A stretch of 64,000 nt of DNA from Lysinibacillus piscis (lineage in GTDB: Bacteria; Bacillota; Bacilli; Bacillales_A; Planococcaceae): NCBI RefSeq assembly GCF_026012395.1, contig NZ_BRZA01000002.1, forward strand, positions 310,001 through 374,000, in the 5' to 3' direction. Below are positions 19,060 through 27,395 of the stretch, piece by piece. A model generated the notes under the pieces. The model made no database searches. It saw nothing but the letters and a program-made list of their open reading frames with translations, and was not told the DNA's origin. Numbering within the stretch: position 1 is the stretch's first letter; every line of letters starts with the position of its first letter. The position numbers and the translations under genes are program-made.

Positions 19060-19839
19060 ATGATTACGATTCAGAATGTTATTTATACTATTGGCGAGCA
19101 TCGCATTTTACAAGATATGAATTTTACTGTGCAAGAAGGGCATTTTGTTGGCATCATTGGACCGAATGGCTGTGGGAAATCAACAATGCTTAAATTACTC
19201 TATCGCTATTTTCAATTACAGCAAGGAACAATCGTTTTACATGAACAGGATTTAATGCAGGTGCCACAGAAAATATTTGCAAAGCAGGTAGCCGTAGTTA
19301 GTCAGGATAGCCCTGTATTATTTGACTTTAGTGTTAAGGAAATGGTGTATATGGGACGCACACCACATAAAAAGTGGCTGGAGAGTGATACAGCATCAGA
19401 TGAAGAAATTGTGCTAACGTGTATGCAGCGTACAAATATTGCCCATTTAGCAGAGCGTTCATTTGGTCAATTGTCTGGTGGTGAGAAGAAGCGTGTGTTA
19501 TTGGCAAGAGCACTTGCACAGCAGGCACAAATTTTAATTTTAGATGAACCTACGAATCATTTAGATATTGAGCATCAGTTTCAGCTAATGGATTTAGTGG
19601 CAGATTTACCGATTACCATTATTGCTGCATTGCATGACTTAAATTTAGCTGCTTCCTATTGTGATGAGCTCATCGTGATGCAAAAGGGGGAAATTTATGC
19701 GATGGGGCGCTCTGAGGATGTATTAACACAGCAAATGCTAATGGATGTTTTTCATATTCAGGCGGATATATCACGCAATCCATTTACCAATAAGCCACAT
19801 TTACTGTTCTATTCCAATGCACAAATAAAGACCCCTTAG
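19060..19839 (+). CDS. btuD: Vitamin B12 ABC transporter ATPase
   Basis: About 259 aa. It has Walker A (GPNGCGKST, residues ~37-45), a Q-loop (VVSQDSP), the signature LSGGEKKRVLLARAL, Walker B (ILILDEPTNHLD) and the H-loop (ALHDLN). This is the FecE/BtuD subtype of siderophore/B12 importers. GAAGGAGA lies before ATG 19060, four bases after the btuC stop. The gene's own stop codon is part of the terminator stem at 19831-19858. The binding protein (btuF) is encoded on the opposite strand in the facing unit. Confidence 0.92.
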   Translation: MITIQNVIYTIGEHRILQDMNFTVQEGHFVGIIGPNGCGKSTMLKLLYRYFQLQQGTIVLHEQDLMQVPQKIFAKQVAVVSQDSPVLFDFSVKEMVYMGRTPHKKWLESDTASDEEIVLTCMQRTNIAHLAERSFGQLSGGEKKRVLLARALAQQAQILILDEPTNHLDIEHQFQLMDLVADLPITIIAALHDLNLAASYCDELIVMQKGEIYAMGRSEDVLTQQMLMDVFHIQADISRNPFTNKPHLLFYSNAQIKTP

Positions 19840-19858
19840 TGCTTTAGCCTAAGGGGTT
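19831..19858. terminator. Terminator after btuD
   Basis: Arms ACCCCTTAG / CTAAGGGGT with TTTGG after; the left arm contains the btuD stop codon. The T run is weak, so efficiency is uncertain. Confidence 0.65.
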
Positions 19859-19924
19859 TGGCTTAGAAGAAAAGTTAAAAAGCATATTTCTTCTTGTACA
19901 TATATTGTCAAAAGGTCTTGCTCC

Positions 19925-20566
19925 TCAACGAATACTTCTGGTTCCATCCAATCCCCCATTTGCAATAAAAGTAGAGAATAGTGAGTACGTAGAATGGTTG
20001 TATGTGTCAATTAGCTTTAATAAGGTTGGCTCTACGTCTGTTAATGCAATATTTTCATATAATAATTGTCCTGCATTGGCTTTTTTGCCCATTTGAATAG
20101 CGCCTGCGTAAATATCCGCTACGTCTTCTTTGACGATAAGAGCAATATCGTCCAGTACGGCATTATAACAGGCGGAAGCACAGGCATTGTAGCCAATTCG
20201 TAATCTACGCTTTGTTGAATAGCCCTCTAGTTTTTCAAATAATGCTGTAAAAAAGGGCAGTGTCTCCATTTTCTCACCATCACAGAAATCGCAGTTTTTA
20301 AATACGGCACAATTGCCAGCTGGTAAAATATAAAACTTGACTGCTAATAGTTTATGCTGCACTTCCTCCAGTTGTTCGGTAGGCACAGAAAGTAATAGGC
20401 TATGGCTAGCTGAGTATTTCACTGCTCCGATTTCCTCTAGCTCTGCCAGTAAACGTAATTGCTGACCTGTGAGATGCTTGTTAATAATGCCAGGAGAGAT
20501 AGCGAGACGTGTAAACGCCTCGGCCTCCTTTAATGTGGCAAATGTTTTAGTTGGCATGGTAAACAT
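19925..20566 (-). CDS. Half-size siroheme/4Fe-4S reductase-like protein in the B12 regulon
   Basis: A 213-aa soluble protein that looks like one half of a nitrite/sulfite reductase repeat. An N-terminal ferredoxin-like half domain (residues ~10-85: ISPGIINKHLTGQQLRLLAELEEIGAVKYS) precedes the cysteine pattern C-x5-C (CAVFKNC), about 36 residues, then C-x3-C (CASAC). This is the arrangement that holds siroheme and a 4Fe-4S cluster in NirA/CysI. A further Cys (NCDFC) adjoins the first pair. Full enzymes have two such halves and are 500 aa or longer. It shares a transcript with btuF behind a B12 riboswitch. CobG-type precorrin chemistry, B12 reduction or redox storage are possible; none is shown. 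Confidence 0.7.
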   Translation of the reverse strand: MFTMPTKTFATLKEAEAFTRLAISPGIINKHLTGQQLRLLAELEEIGAVKYSASHSLLLSVPTEQLEEVQHKLLAVKFYILPAGNCAVFKNCDFCDGEKMETLPFFTALFEKLEGYSTKRRLRIGYNACASACYNAVLDDIALIVKEDVADIYAGAIQMGKKANAGQLLYENIALTDVEPTLLKLIDTYNHSTYSLFSTFIANGGLDGTRSIR

Positions 20567-20581
20567 AGATTGTCCCCCTAA

Positions 20582-21565
20582 TTAATTGAATTTTTCAGGA
20601 TAGAAGCCTTTTGCTAAAATGCCAATCGCATCTGCTGCACGAACACCTTCAGCGGCAGCCGATAGAGGTAAAATAACGAAATGATTGTTCGCTACGGCTG
20701 GTACAGTGCTAAGAGCAGGATCATTTTTAATAAATTCTATTTTTTGTTCAGCTGTTGTATCTCCATAATCAATAATGACAATCACTTCAGGTGCACGCTC
20801 AACAACAGCCTCTTTGGATACCGTTGTCCAAGTTTTATCTACATCCCCAAAAATATTTTGTCCACCTGACACAGTGACAAGCTCATTCATAAAGTTTTGT
20901 GCTGCTGTGAATACTTCTTTATCCCCACTATCAAAAACAAGGACTTTTAATGGTGTGGACACTTCCCCCATTTGAGATGTAATGGCTTCTACATCTGTTT
21001 TCATTTGAGTAATTAATTTTTCACCACGTTCTTCCACACGGAAAATCTTTGCGATATTGGCAATGTCCCCATATATATCTTGTAATTTAGGGTTAATCAT
21101 TGTGGAAGCGTTTTGTAGGTATGTGTTAATGCCTAATTCCTTTAATTCTTCACGTGTAGCGATGTTTTTTTCATTGAATGCACTAGACCAGCCACCATAT
21201 AGGAAGTCAGCCTCTGCATTGATGACTTGTTCCTTTGTTGGGTATTGCTCTGCGATAACAGGTACTTTCTCATACGCTGTTTGGAGTGGCGGGTAAATTT
21301 CATCATCTAAATAGGCTGTTCCCACCATAGAATCCTCTAAGCCTAATGCCAGCATAATTTCTGTCACATGTTGGTTTAAGGAAATCGCCTTTTTTGGTGC
21401 TTCTGTATAGTCGATAACAAAATCTTGATTGTTGATTGTCACCGCTGTATTTTCAGCTGGTGCTTCTGGTGTTGAAGCTGTGTCTTCTGTTGTTTTTGTA
21501 TCATTCGAGCAGGCTGCTAAAATAATACTCGTCATCATTGCTAGTGTCAGTAACCATTTTTTCAT
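20582..21565 (-). CDS. btuF: Vitamin B12-binding lipoprotein (BtuF-like)
   Basis: About 327 aa with a lipoprotein signal peptide (MKKWLLTLAMMTSIILAAC, lipobox LAAC) and a periplasmic-binding-protein class III domain: PKKAISLNQHVTEIMLALGLEDSMVG near the N-terminus, a helical backbone in the middle, and a C-terminal lobe with VIVIIDYGD. The Asp/Thr-rich linker after the Cys is typical. AAGAAGGGA upstream supports the ATG at 21565 rather than an upstream start at 21610, which lies inside the riboswitch terminator. With btuC and btuD it completes the importer. Confidence 0.9.
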   Translation of the reverse strand: MKKWLLTLAMMTSIILAACSNDTKTTEDTASTPEAPAENTAVTINNQDFVIDYTEAPKKAISLNQHVTEIMLALGLEDSMVGTAYLDDEIYPPLQTAYEKVPVIAEQYPTKEQVINAEADFLYGGWSSAFNEKNIATREELKELGINTYLQNASTMINPKLQDIYGDIANIAKIFRVEERGEKLITQMKTDVEAITSQMGEVSTPLKVLVFDSGDKEVFTAAQNFMNELVTVSGGQNIFGDVDKTWTTVSKEAVVERAPEVIVIIDYGDTTAEQKIEFIKNDPALSTVPAVANNHFVILPLSAAAEGVRAADAIGILAKGFYPEKFN

Positions 21566-21592
21566 TGTTATAAGTTCCCTTCTTTTTTCCAT

Positions 21593-21640
21593 AAAAAAAA
21601 GCAGCCACATCGCTCTAAAAGAGAATGTAGGCTACTTGAA
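21593..21640 (-). terminator. Riboswitch-controlled terminator before btuF
   Basis: On the minus strand, arms AGTAGCCTACAT and ATGTGGCTGCT are followed by eight T residues, between the B12 aptamer and the btuF ribosome binding site. Confidence 0.88.
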
Positions 21641-21707
21641 ATGGACATAGTGATAGTAAAAATCAACAAATGCTCTGCCTAAACTCCTCCCTCCGAAAAG
21701 TTGGTAA

Positions 21708-21874
21708 CATTTTATATAAGCAGGTTTCCTGGCTGTCGAATCACTTTACTCCTACACCTTCCCAACCTTCGTCAGTGGCTTTGTAGTTTCATCCTCGTTT
21801 ACAGTAGCGGGGGCTGCACTAGCTTTGCACTAGTTTCCCTTTTACCTCATCCATTATGATGAGCACTTATATAA
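21708..21874 (-). promoter_or_regulatory. Cobalamin riboswitch 2 (controls btuF unit)
   Basis: Minus-strand copy of the B12 aptamer, with the B12 box at 21721-21735 (reverse strand). By eye it differs from riboswitch 1 at four positions in 167 nt, and the 22-nt purine-rich tail AACTTTTCGGAGGGAGGAGTTT is also shared. It is followed by a terminator at 21593-21640. The remainder of the intergenic space to spo0B (21875-22035) holds only a promoter-like TATACT near 22002. Confidence 0.95.
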
Positions 21875-22035
21875 ATTAAATATGAATTTAGCAACATACT
21901 AACACACAAAGAAAGAGACTGTCGATAGTAGAAAGAGAAAATAACAGGATAATTGCAAAATTCAAAGAAGATTTAAGGGAAAAATAATGTGAAACTTGTT
22001 ATACTAGGTAAGATAACTTTATTGGAGTGAATGGA

Positions 22036-22563
22036 ATGAATAATCAATCACTAGCCATTAGTGAGGTATTACGTTTTGCAAATCATGATTATGTGAATCA
22101 GCTACAATTGATTCGTATGAATTTAGATTTAGGTAGAGTTGAACACTCAAAGGAGCTCATTACACAATATTGTGAGCAATTGCGTGTCTGTTCTACACTC
22201 AATCATTTACGCTTACCACAAACAGTTGAATGGTTACAAACAGCTAGATGGCGCTATCCATCGTTTACATGGAACGTCTATTGTGATGGTGCTAAACCTG
22301 TTGTCAATGTGATTGATGAGGAAGTAGTAAATTTTTTAAACAAAACTGTTAGCCATGTTTATGATACATTAGATCCATTTACAGAGCAGACCCTAGAACT
22401 TGATGTTCGTGCTGATGATGAACACTTCATCTTAACATTTACATTAACGGGGCTTTGGAGTGCGGATGCATTCACTGAAGAAGGTTTGACACAATGCAGC
22501 GTTCAAACAATCGAACAGACAAATAGCAGCTGGCGATTTAGGTTGAGCGCAAATAGGGAGTGA
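22036..22563 (+). CDS. spo0B: Sporulation initiation phosphotransferase Spo0B
   Basis: Transfers phosphate from Spo0F to Spo0A in the sporulation phosphorelay. About 175 aa. The phosphorylated histidine is in ANHDYVNQLQLIRMNLDLGR (His ~17), matching the HD.xNKLQLI motif of B. subtilis Spo0B; the rest forms the degenerate kinase-like ATP-binding fold. GGAG at 22024-22027 gives ATG 22036 rather than the GTG at 22027. The N-terminal arm before the His is shorter than in B. subtilis. As there, it directly precedes obgE (6-base gap). Confidence 0.9.
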   Translation: MNNQSLAISEVLRFANHDYVNQLQLIRMNLDLGRVEHSKELITQYCEQLRVCSTLNHLRLPQTVEWLQTARWRYPSFTWNVYCDGAKPVVNVIDEEVVNFLNKTVSHVYDTLDPFTEQTLELDVRADDEHFILTFTLTGLWSADAFTEEGLTQCSVQTIEQTNSSWRFRLSANRE

Positions 22564-22569
22564 AAGTAG

Positions 22570-23859
22570 ATGTTTGTCGATCACGTAAAAATTTATGTTA
22601 AAGGTGGCGACGGTGGCGATGGTATGGTTGCCTTTCGTCGAGAAAAATATGTGCCGAATGGTGGACCTGCTGGCGGTGATGGAGGTCATGGTGGTAATGT
22701 AGTCTTTGAAGTAGATGAGGGTTTACGTACATTAATGGACTTCCGTTATAAACGTCATTTTAAAGCGCCTCGTGGTGAGCATGGTATGAGTAAAGGGATG
22801 CATGGTAAAAATGCAGACGATTTAATCGTTAAAGTCCCACCAGGTACAGTGGTGATGAATGAAGAAACAAATGTGGTCATTGCAGATTTAGTAGAGCATG
22901 GTCAACAAGCGATTATTGCAAAAGCAGGTCGTGGTGGGCGAGGAAATTCACGCTTTGCTACACCAGCCAACCCAGCGCCAGAGCTTTCTGAAAAAGGAGA
23001 GCCAGGACAAGAGTTAAATGTTATATTAGAGCTAAAAGTATTAGCAGACGTTGGACTTGTTGGCTTCCCAAGTGTAGGGAAATCGACACTATTATCTGTC
23101 GTATCTGCTGCAAAACCGAAAATTGGTGCATATCATTTTACAACGATTGTACCGAATTTAGGCATGATTGAAACGGATGACCACCGTAGCTTTGCGATGG
23201 CTGATTTACCTGGTTTAATTGAAGGGGCACATGAGGGTGTAGGCTTAGGTCATCAATTTTTACGCCATATTGAACGTACACGTGTTATCGTCCATGTTAT
23301 TGATATGTCAGGCATGGAAGGGCGAGATCCACATGAAGACTATTTGACAATTAATGATGAGCTGAAACAATATAATTTACGTCTAACAGAGCGTCCACAA
23401 ATTATTGTAGCCAATAAAATGGATATGCCAGATGCAGAGGAAAATTTAATTGCTTTCAAAGAGAAGGTTGGTGAAGACGTACAAATCTTCCCAATTTCCG
23501 CTATTTCTCGTCAAGGCTTGAAGGAATTATTATTTGCCATTGCTGACCTGTTAGAAGTAACGCCTGAGTTCCCTCTATATGATGAAGAAGAGGAACAATC
23601 AGAGGCAACTGTTATGTACAAGCATGAAGCAAAAGGTGAAGACTTTGACATTACACGTGATGATGATGGTACATTTATTTTAAGTGGCTATGCGATTGAA
23701 CGTCTGTTCAAAATGACGGACTTTAGCCGTGAAGATGGTATTCGCCGCTTTGCTCGTCAATTGCGTGCAATGGGTGTAGATGAAGCTTTACGTGAACGAG
23801 GTGCACAAGATGGGGATGTTGTGCGTTTACAAGAGTTTGAATTTGAGTTTGTCGACTAA
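22570..23859 (+). CDS. obgE: Ribosome-associated GTPase ObgE
   Basis: Essential 50S assembly GTPase that also links GTP level to sporulation. The 429 aa contain the glycine-rich Obg domain (1-158: [31 protein letters not shown]), the G domain with [21 protein letters not shown] and NKMD, and the C-terminal OCT domain ([29 protein letters not shown]). The start [16 protein letters not shown] is canonical. Co-transcribed with spo0B, and upstream of pheB-pheA as in B. subtilis. Confidence 0.98.
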   Translation: MFVDHVKIYVKGGDGGDGMVAFRREKYVPNGGPAGGDGGHGGNVVFEVDEGLRTLMDFRYKRHFKAPRGEHGMSKGMHGKNADDLIVKVPPGTVVMNEETNVVIADLVEHGQQAIIAKAGRGGRGNSRFATPANPAPELSEKGEPGQELNVILELKVLADVGLVGFPSVGKSTLLSVVSAAKPKIGAYHFTTIVPNLGMIETDDHRSFAMADLPGLIEGAHEGVGLGHQFLRHIERTRVIVHVIDMSGMEGRDPHEDYLTINDELKQYNLRLTERPQIIVANKMDMPDAEENLIAFKEKVGEDVQIFPISAISRQGLKELLFAIADLLEVTPEFPLYDEEEEQSEATVMYKHEAKGEDFDITRDDDGTFILSGYAIERLFKMTDFSREDGIRRFARQLRAMGVDEALRERGAQDGDVVRLQEFEFEFVD

Positions 23860-23883
23860 GACAAGCGTTTTAGGGGGAAGCGT

Positions 23884-24339
23884 ATGAAGGATGTTGCAAA
23901 TCAGCGCTATTATTTAGTTCGTGAAGATGTGTTAACAGATGCCATGCAAAAAACGTTGGAAGCCAAGCATTTATTATCGAGTGGCACAGTATCCTCCATT
24001 TGGGATGCCGTGAAACAGGTAGATTTGTCACGTAGTGCATTTTATAAATATCGTGATGCCGTGTTTCCATTCCACTCCATTGTACAGGAACGTATTTTGA
24101 CGGTCTTTTTACAAATTCAAGATCGCAAAGGAACATTGGCAAAACTATTAGAGACGGTAACCAATACGCATTGTAATGTACTAACGATTCATCAAACGAT
24201 TCCGATTCAAGGGAGAGCAAATGTCACATTATCATTGGATGTGACGACAATGACATGTGAGCTAGATGAATTAATTCAACAATTAAAGCGTTTAGATTTT
24301 GTGGAAGCAGCAGATGTCATTAGCTCAGGCGCTTTATAA
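23884..24339 (+). CDS. pheB: ACT-domain protein PheB
   Basis: A 151-aa member of the UPF0735 family: an N-terminal helical/HTH-like region (SSGTVSSIWDAVKQVDLSRSAFYKYRDAVFPF) and a C-terminal ACT domain (ILTVFLQIQDRKGTLAKLLETVTNTHCNVLTIHQTIPIQGRANVTLSLDV). ACT domains usually bind amino acids. It lies between obgE and pheA, the B. subtilis arrangement, so a regulatory role in phenylalanine metabolism is inferred from context. AGGGGGAAG precedes the ATG. Confidence 0.92.
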   Translation: MKDVANQRYYLVREDVLTDAMQKTLEAKHLLSSGTVSSIWDAVKQVDLSRSAFYKYRDAVFPFHSIVQERILTVFLQIQDRKGTLAKLLETVTNTHCNVLTIHQTIPIQGRANVTLSLDVTTMTCELDELIQQLKRLDFVEAADVISSGAL

Positions 24340-24354
24340 ATAACATAGCAATAG

Positions 24355-24386
24355 AGGTGTCCGAAGTTTTGAGGACACCTTTTTTA
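24355..24386 (+). terminator. Terminator between pheB and pheA
   Basis: Arms AGGTGTCC / GGACACCT with a T run. It separates the spo0B-obgE-pheB transcript from pheA, at least in part. Confidence 0.8.
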
Positions 24387-24409
24387 CAATAATGAAGGAG
24401 GATTTTATT

Positions 24410-25285
24410 GTGACGAATCAACAATGGGAAAAACGAATTGCTTATTTAGGGCCAGAAGCATCCTTTACATACTTAGCGACAAAAGCGATTTTTTCAAATG
24501 AATGGCTTGTACCATGTGCGACGATTCCAGAGTGTATTGAAGCGGTGGCAAATGATAAAGTAGATTTTGCTGTCGTACCATTAGAAAATGCGTTAGAAGG
24601 CTCTGTACCGTTAACATTGGATTATTTATTCCACGAGGCAACACTCTATGTAGCTGGTGAGTTGCAATTAAAAATCCAGCAGCATTTGATGGTGAACAAG
24701 GAACAAAAGGCGAAATGGGAAGAGATAAAGGGTGTTTATTCACACCCACATGCTTTAGCACAATGTCATAAATATTTATTTTATCGCTTTAGCCATGCGC
24801 CATTGCATCAAACAACGTCTACATCGGCAGCAGCTAAATATGTAGCAGAACATCCAAATGAATGTATTGCAGCAGTAGCAAATGCGGCGGCAGCAACAAA
24901 ATATGGCTTGGAAATTGTGCAACCAAATATTCATGATTTTCACTTTAACCATACACGCTTTTTCGTGTTATCCAAACAAAATCAACGTTTGCCACAGGAA
25001 TTAGCAGATGGTCATGCAAAAACAACATTGATGATTACATTGCCTATAGACCGTTCAGGTGCATTGCATCAAGTGCTATCAGTGTTTGCATGGCGCCAGT
25101 TGAATTTAAGTAAAATTGAATCACGTCCATTAAAAACAGGACTTGGCGATTATTTCTTTATGCTGGATGTGTTAGCCGATGAGCATGAACCGATGATGCG
25201 TGGGGCAATGGAGGAGCTGGCAGCACTTGGCTGTCAAGTAAAATCGCTTGGAACTTATTTCACGTATCTCGCATCTGAAGGATAG
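24410..25285 (+). CDS. pheA: Prephenate dehydratase
   Basis: Converts prephenate to phenylpyruvate in phenylalanine synthesis. About 291 aa: a catalytic PDT domain (residues ~8-190, with AYLGPEASFTYLATKAIF, VPLENALEGSV and the catalytic Thr-Arg-Phe seen as NHTRFFVL) and a C-terminal ACT domain with GALHQVLSVFAWRQLNLSKIESRPLKTGLGDYFFMLD, the Phe-feedback ESRP motif. AAGGAGG at 24395-24401 indicates GTG 24410; the in-frame ATG at 24392 overlaps the ribosome binding site. Confidence 0.96.
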   Translation: MTNQQWEKRIAYLGPEASFTYLATKAIFSNEWLVPCATIPECIEAVANDKVDFAVVPLENALEGSVPLTLDYLFHEATLYVAGELQLKIQQHLMVNKEQKAKWEEIKGVYSHPHALAQCHKYLFYRFSHAPLHQTTSTSAAAKYVAEHPNECIAAVANAAAATKYGLEIVQPNIHDFHFNHTRFFVLSKQNQRLPQELADGHAKTTLMITLPIDRSGALHQVLSVFAWRQLNLSKIESRPLKTGLGDYFFMLDVLADEHEPMMRGAMEELAALGCQVKSLGTYFTYLASEG

Positions 25286-25297
25286 GAGGAAACACTG

Positions 25298-25693
25298 ATG
25301 AAACATGGTATCATTTTATTTGATGGTGATTGTCATTTTTGTAATAGTAGTGTGCAATTCGTGATAAAACGGGACCATGCTGCTTATTTTCAATTTGCTT
25401 CATTACAGAGTGAAATAGGGCAAAGATTACTTACACAATACCATGTACCAAAAACGATTGATAGCATGGTGTTAATTGAGCAAGATCATGCATATATTGA
25501 ATCGACAGCAGCCTTAAAAATATGTCGAAATTTAGATGGTGGCTGGCCAGTATGCTATGCTTTTATCATTGTACCAGCCCCTATTCGTAATTATTTTTAT
25601 CGTCTCTTTGCGAAGCATCGTTACCGGTTATTTGGTCAGACACAGCACTGTATGCTTCCAACACCTTCACAGCGCCAACGATTTCTTTCTTAA
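25298..25693 (+). CDS. DCC-family thiol-disulfide oxidoreductase-like protein (DUF393)
   Basis: A 131-aa protein with the N-terminal signature LFDGDCHFCNSSVQFVIKRD (D-G-D-C-x2-C), the predicted thioredoxin-like CxxC site of the DCC family, and the later conserved block RLFGQTQHCMLPT. The specific substrate is unknown. AGGAGG precedes the ATG; it follows pheA by 12 bases and shares the terminator at 25697-25735 with the convergent niaR gene. Confidence 0.9.
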   Translation: MKHGIILFDGDCHFCNSSVQFVIKRDHAAYFQFASLQSEIGQRLLTQYHVPKTIDSMVLIEQDHAYIESTAALKICRNLDGGWPVCYAFIIVPAPIRNYFYRLFAKHRYRLFGQTQHCMLPTPSQRQRFLS

Positions 25694-25696
25694 TGG

Positions 25697-25735
25697 AAAA
25701 AGGAGATGTTTCCTCAAAATGAGCATCTCCTTTTA
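25697..25735. terminator. Bidirectional terminator
   Basis: Arms AAAAAGGAGATG / CATCTCCTTTT between the DCC gene (+) and niaR (-). Confidence 0.85.
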
Positions 25736-25744
25736 CCTTGTCAA

Positions 25745-26281
25745 TTATGTTTTATCCGTAATCAAATAACCTTTCTCTAATAGTGAACGTTCGATTAAAT
25801 CTAAAATAGAGGCAGATGGAGCGCTAATAACATGTAGATGAACGCCACCTGTTAGCTCTGATAAATAGCTTGCTTGGGTTTCATTCACACGTTGCACAAA
25901 TGCTTTCACTTCATGGCGGTTCGATACCATGAGAGAGGCGGTAATTTCCCCATAAATAGGATGTTCCACAATAACATTTTTGACTGTACCACCACAATCG
26001 ACGATGGTAACGAGCTCATCTTCAGTATCCTCAGCAGAATGAAGACAAGGAATGGTGCGTTCTACTGTTTGCTGTAGCTGTTCCTGATGCATATAAAGAT
26101 AGCCTTGACTTGTCGCCATAATGGGTTCATTTCTCGCCTTTAATAATGTCATATCATTGACAATGACTTGCCTTGATACATTGGCAAATTTGGCTAAATC
26201 AGTTCCTGTAATGGGGGTATGACTATTTCTTAATTGTGCAAGCAGTTGCAGTCGGCGTTCTTCGCCTAACATTTTTTTCAT
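25745..26281 (-). CDS. niaR: Niacin-responsive repressor NiaR (YrxA)
   Basis: A transcription repressor of NAD synthesis and niacin uptake. The 178 aa combine an N-terminal HTH_11 winged helix (LLAQLRNSHTPITGTDLAKFANVSRQVIVNDMTLLKARN) and a C-terminal 3H domain with the three conserved histidines in VEHPIYGEITA, SNRHEVKAF and GGVHLHVISA, which bind metal and nicotinic acid. AGGAGG upstream on the minus strand fixes the start. In B. subtilis it sits beside the nad operon; no nad genes lie here, so its targets are elsewhere. Confidence 0.93.
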   Translation of the reverse strand: MKKMLGEERRLQLLAQLRNSHTPITGTDLAKFANVSRQVIVNDMTLLKARNEPIMATSQGYLYMHQEQLQQTVERTIPCLHSAEDTEDELVTIVDCGGTVKNVIVEHPIYGEITASLMVSNRHEVKAFVQRVNETQASYLSELTGGVHLHVISAPSASILDLIERSLLEKGYLITDKT

Positions 26282-26416
26282 AAAAGAGTACCTCCTGCCG
26301 ATGGATAAGATGTGTTAAGTATTATTGTACCATTAAGCCTTTCCAACATGCGTGAATTTTTTGTATCCAAATAAAACATTGAACATATGATACGGAGAGA
26401 GGAAGGGAGGAAAACA

Positions 26417-27373
26417 TTGCGTATTCATATTGTACAAAAGGGAGATACGTTATGGAAAATTGCCAAAGAATATGGTATTTCGTTTGAAGATTTAAAGCGG
26501 CTAAATGCCCATCTTGCGAATCCTGATTATATTGTGCCAGGTATGGAAATTATTTTGCCAGAAAAAGTGAATAAGGAGCATAAAGGTGGACAAAAAGAAA
26601 CACATTTACCAAAAGAGACGCCAACACATATAAAGCCTGTGAAAGAAGGCGTGAAAAAGGAGGTACAAAAACCAACACCTCCACCACCAGTTGTTACACC
26701 ACCTCTTGCACCAATGCCAATGCCAGAGCCACAAGTGATTCCGATACCATTCCCAATGCCGATGATGCCACAGCAGCCAATGTGGACACCTCAACCTGTT
26801 GAATTAAATTGGCATCAGCAAGTGGTAATGCCACAGATGGAGCAGCATGTTACACAACAAGCACCACCACCAGTTCAACCAATCCAGCCACAGCAACCTA
26901 TTGCACCACCGCCTCAACCAATGCCATTACCGATGCCAATGCCGCAGCCACAACCAATCTATATCATGCCCCAAGTGCCACACTGTATGAGCTGTCATCA
27001 ACCTGTGCATCATCATATGTGGTGGCAACCGATGCCAATGCCGATGCAGCCGCAAGTTGAGGCTTGTACAATGTCACAGCAGCCGACCAATTGTCAAATG
27101 CCAAATATGAATGTTTCAGGAATGGGTGACTTTTTAGAATCGACTACATCCCCATTTTTCCATTCACACCATCAACCAATGCCATCCCAGTGTGGTGTGA
27201 TGCCAGAGATGAAAATGGAGCCAGCTTGTGGTTGTCAAGCACCGCCAATGATGCCTAATTGGCAAATGAATCCATATCAATGTCAGTCGCAATGTCCACC
27301 ACCTTGTCCTGACGGAAATCCATGGATGTCACCACAATACTTCCCAGGTGGGATGATGCCTTATCGATGGTAA
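26417..27373 (+). CDS. safA: SafA-like spore coat assembly protein (LysM plus Pro/Met/Gln-rich tail)
   Basis: About 318 aa. The N-terminal LysM domain (residues 1-50: MRIHIVQKGDTLWKIAKEYGISFEDLKRLNAHL..PDYIVPGMEIILP) is nearly the B. subtilis SafA start. A basic linker, then a long low-complexity region rich in Pro, Met, Gln and His (repeats of PMPMP, QPQPI and MPQ) follows, ending in a Cys/His/Trp-rich section. LysM targets the cortex peptidoglycan; the tail likely recruits inner coat proteins. AAGGGAGG at 26403-26410 supports TTG 26417. Place (niaR-safA-ruvAB) matches B. subtilis. Confidence 0.9.
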   Translation: MRIHIVQKGDTLWKIAKEYGISFEDLKRLNAHLANPDYIVPGMEIILPEKVNKEHKGGQKETHLPKETPTHIKPVKEGVKKEVQKPTPPPPVVTPPLAPMPMPEPQVIPIPFPMPMMPQQPMWTPQPVELNWHQQVVMPQMEQHVTQQAPPPVQPIQPQQPIAPPPQPMPLPMPMPQPQPIYIMPQVPHCMSCHQPVHHHMWWQPMPMPMQPQVEACTMSQQPTNCQMPNMNVSGMGDFLESTTSPFFHSHHQPMPSQCGVMPEMKMEPACGCQAPPMMPNWQMNPYQCQSQCPPPCPDGNPWMSPQYFPGGMMPYRW

Positions 27374-27395
27374 AAAAGCGTATGTAGTAGAAGAA

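Noticed and set aside
21566..21610. Longer BtuF starting at 21610
   Set aside because: The extra 15 residues would overlap the riboswitch terminator and precede the lipoprotein signal; the RBS fits the start at 21565.
26606..27060. Trp/His-rich and Ala/Thr-rich frames overlapping safA
   Set aside because: Products of low-complexity codon repeats read in other frames; the LysM frame is the real one.
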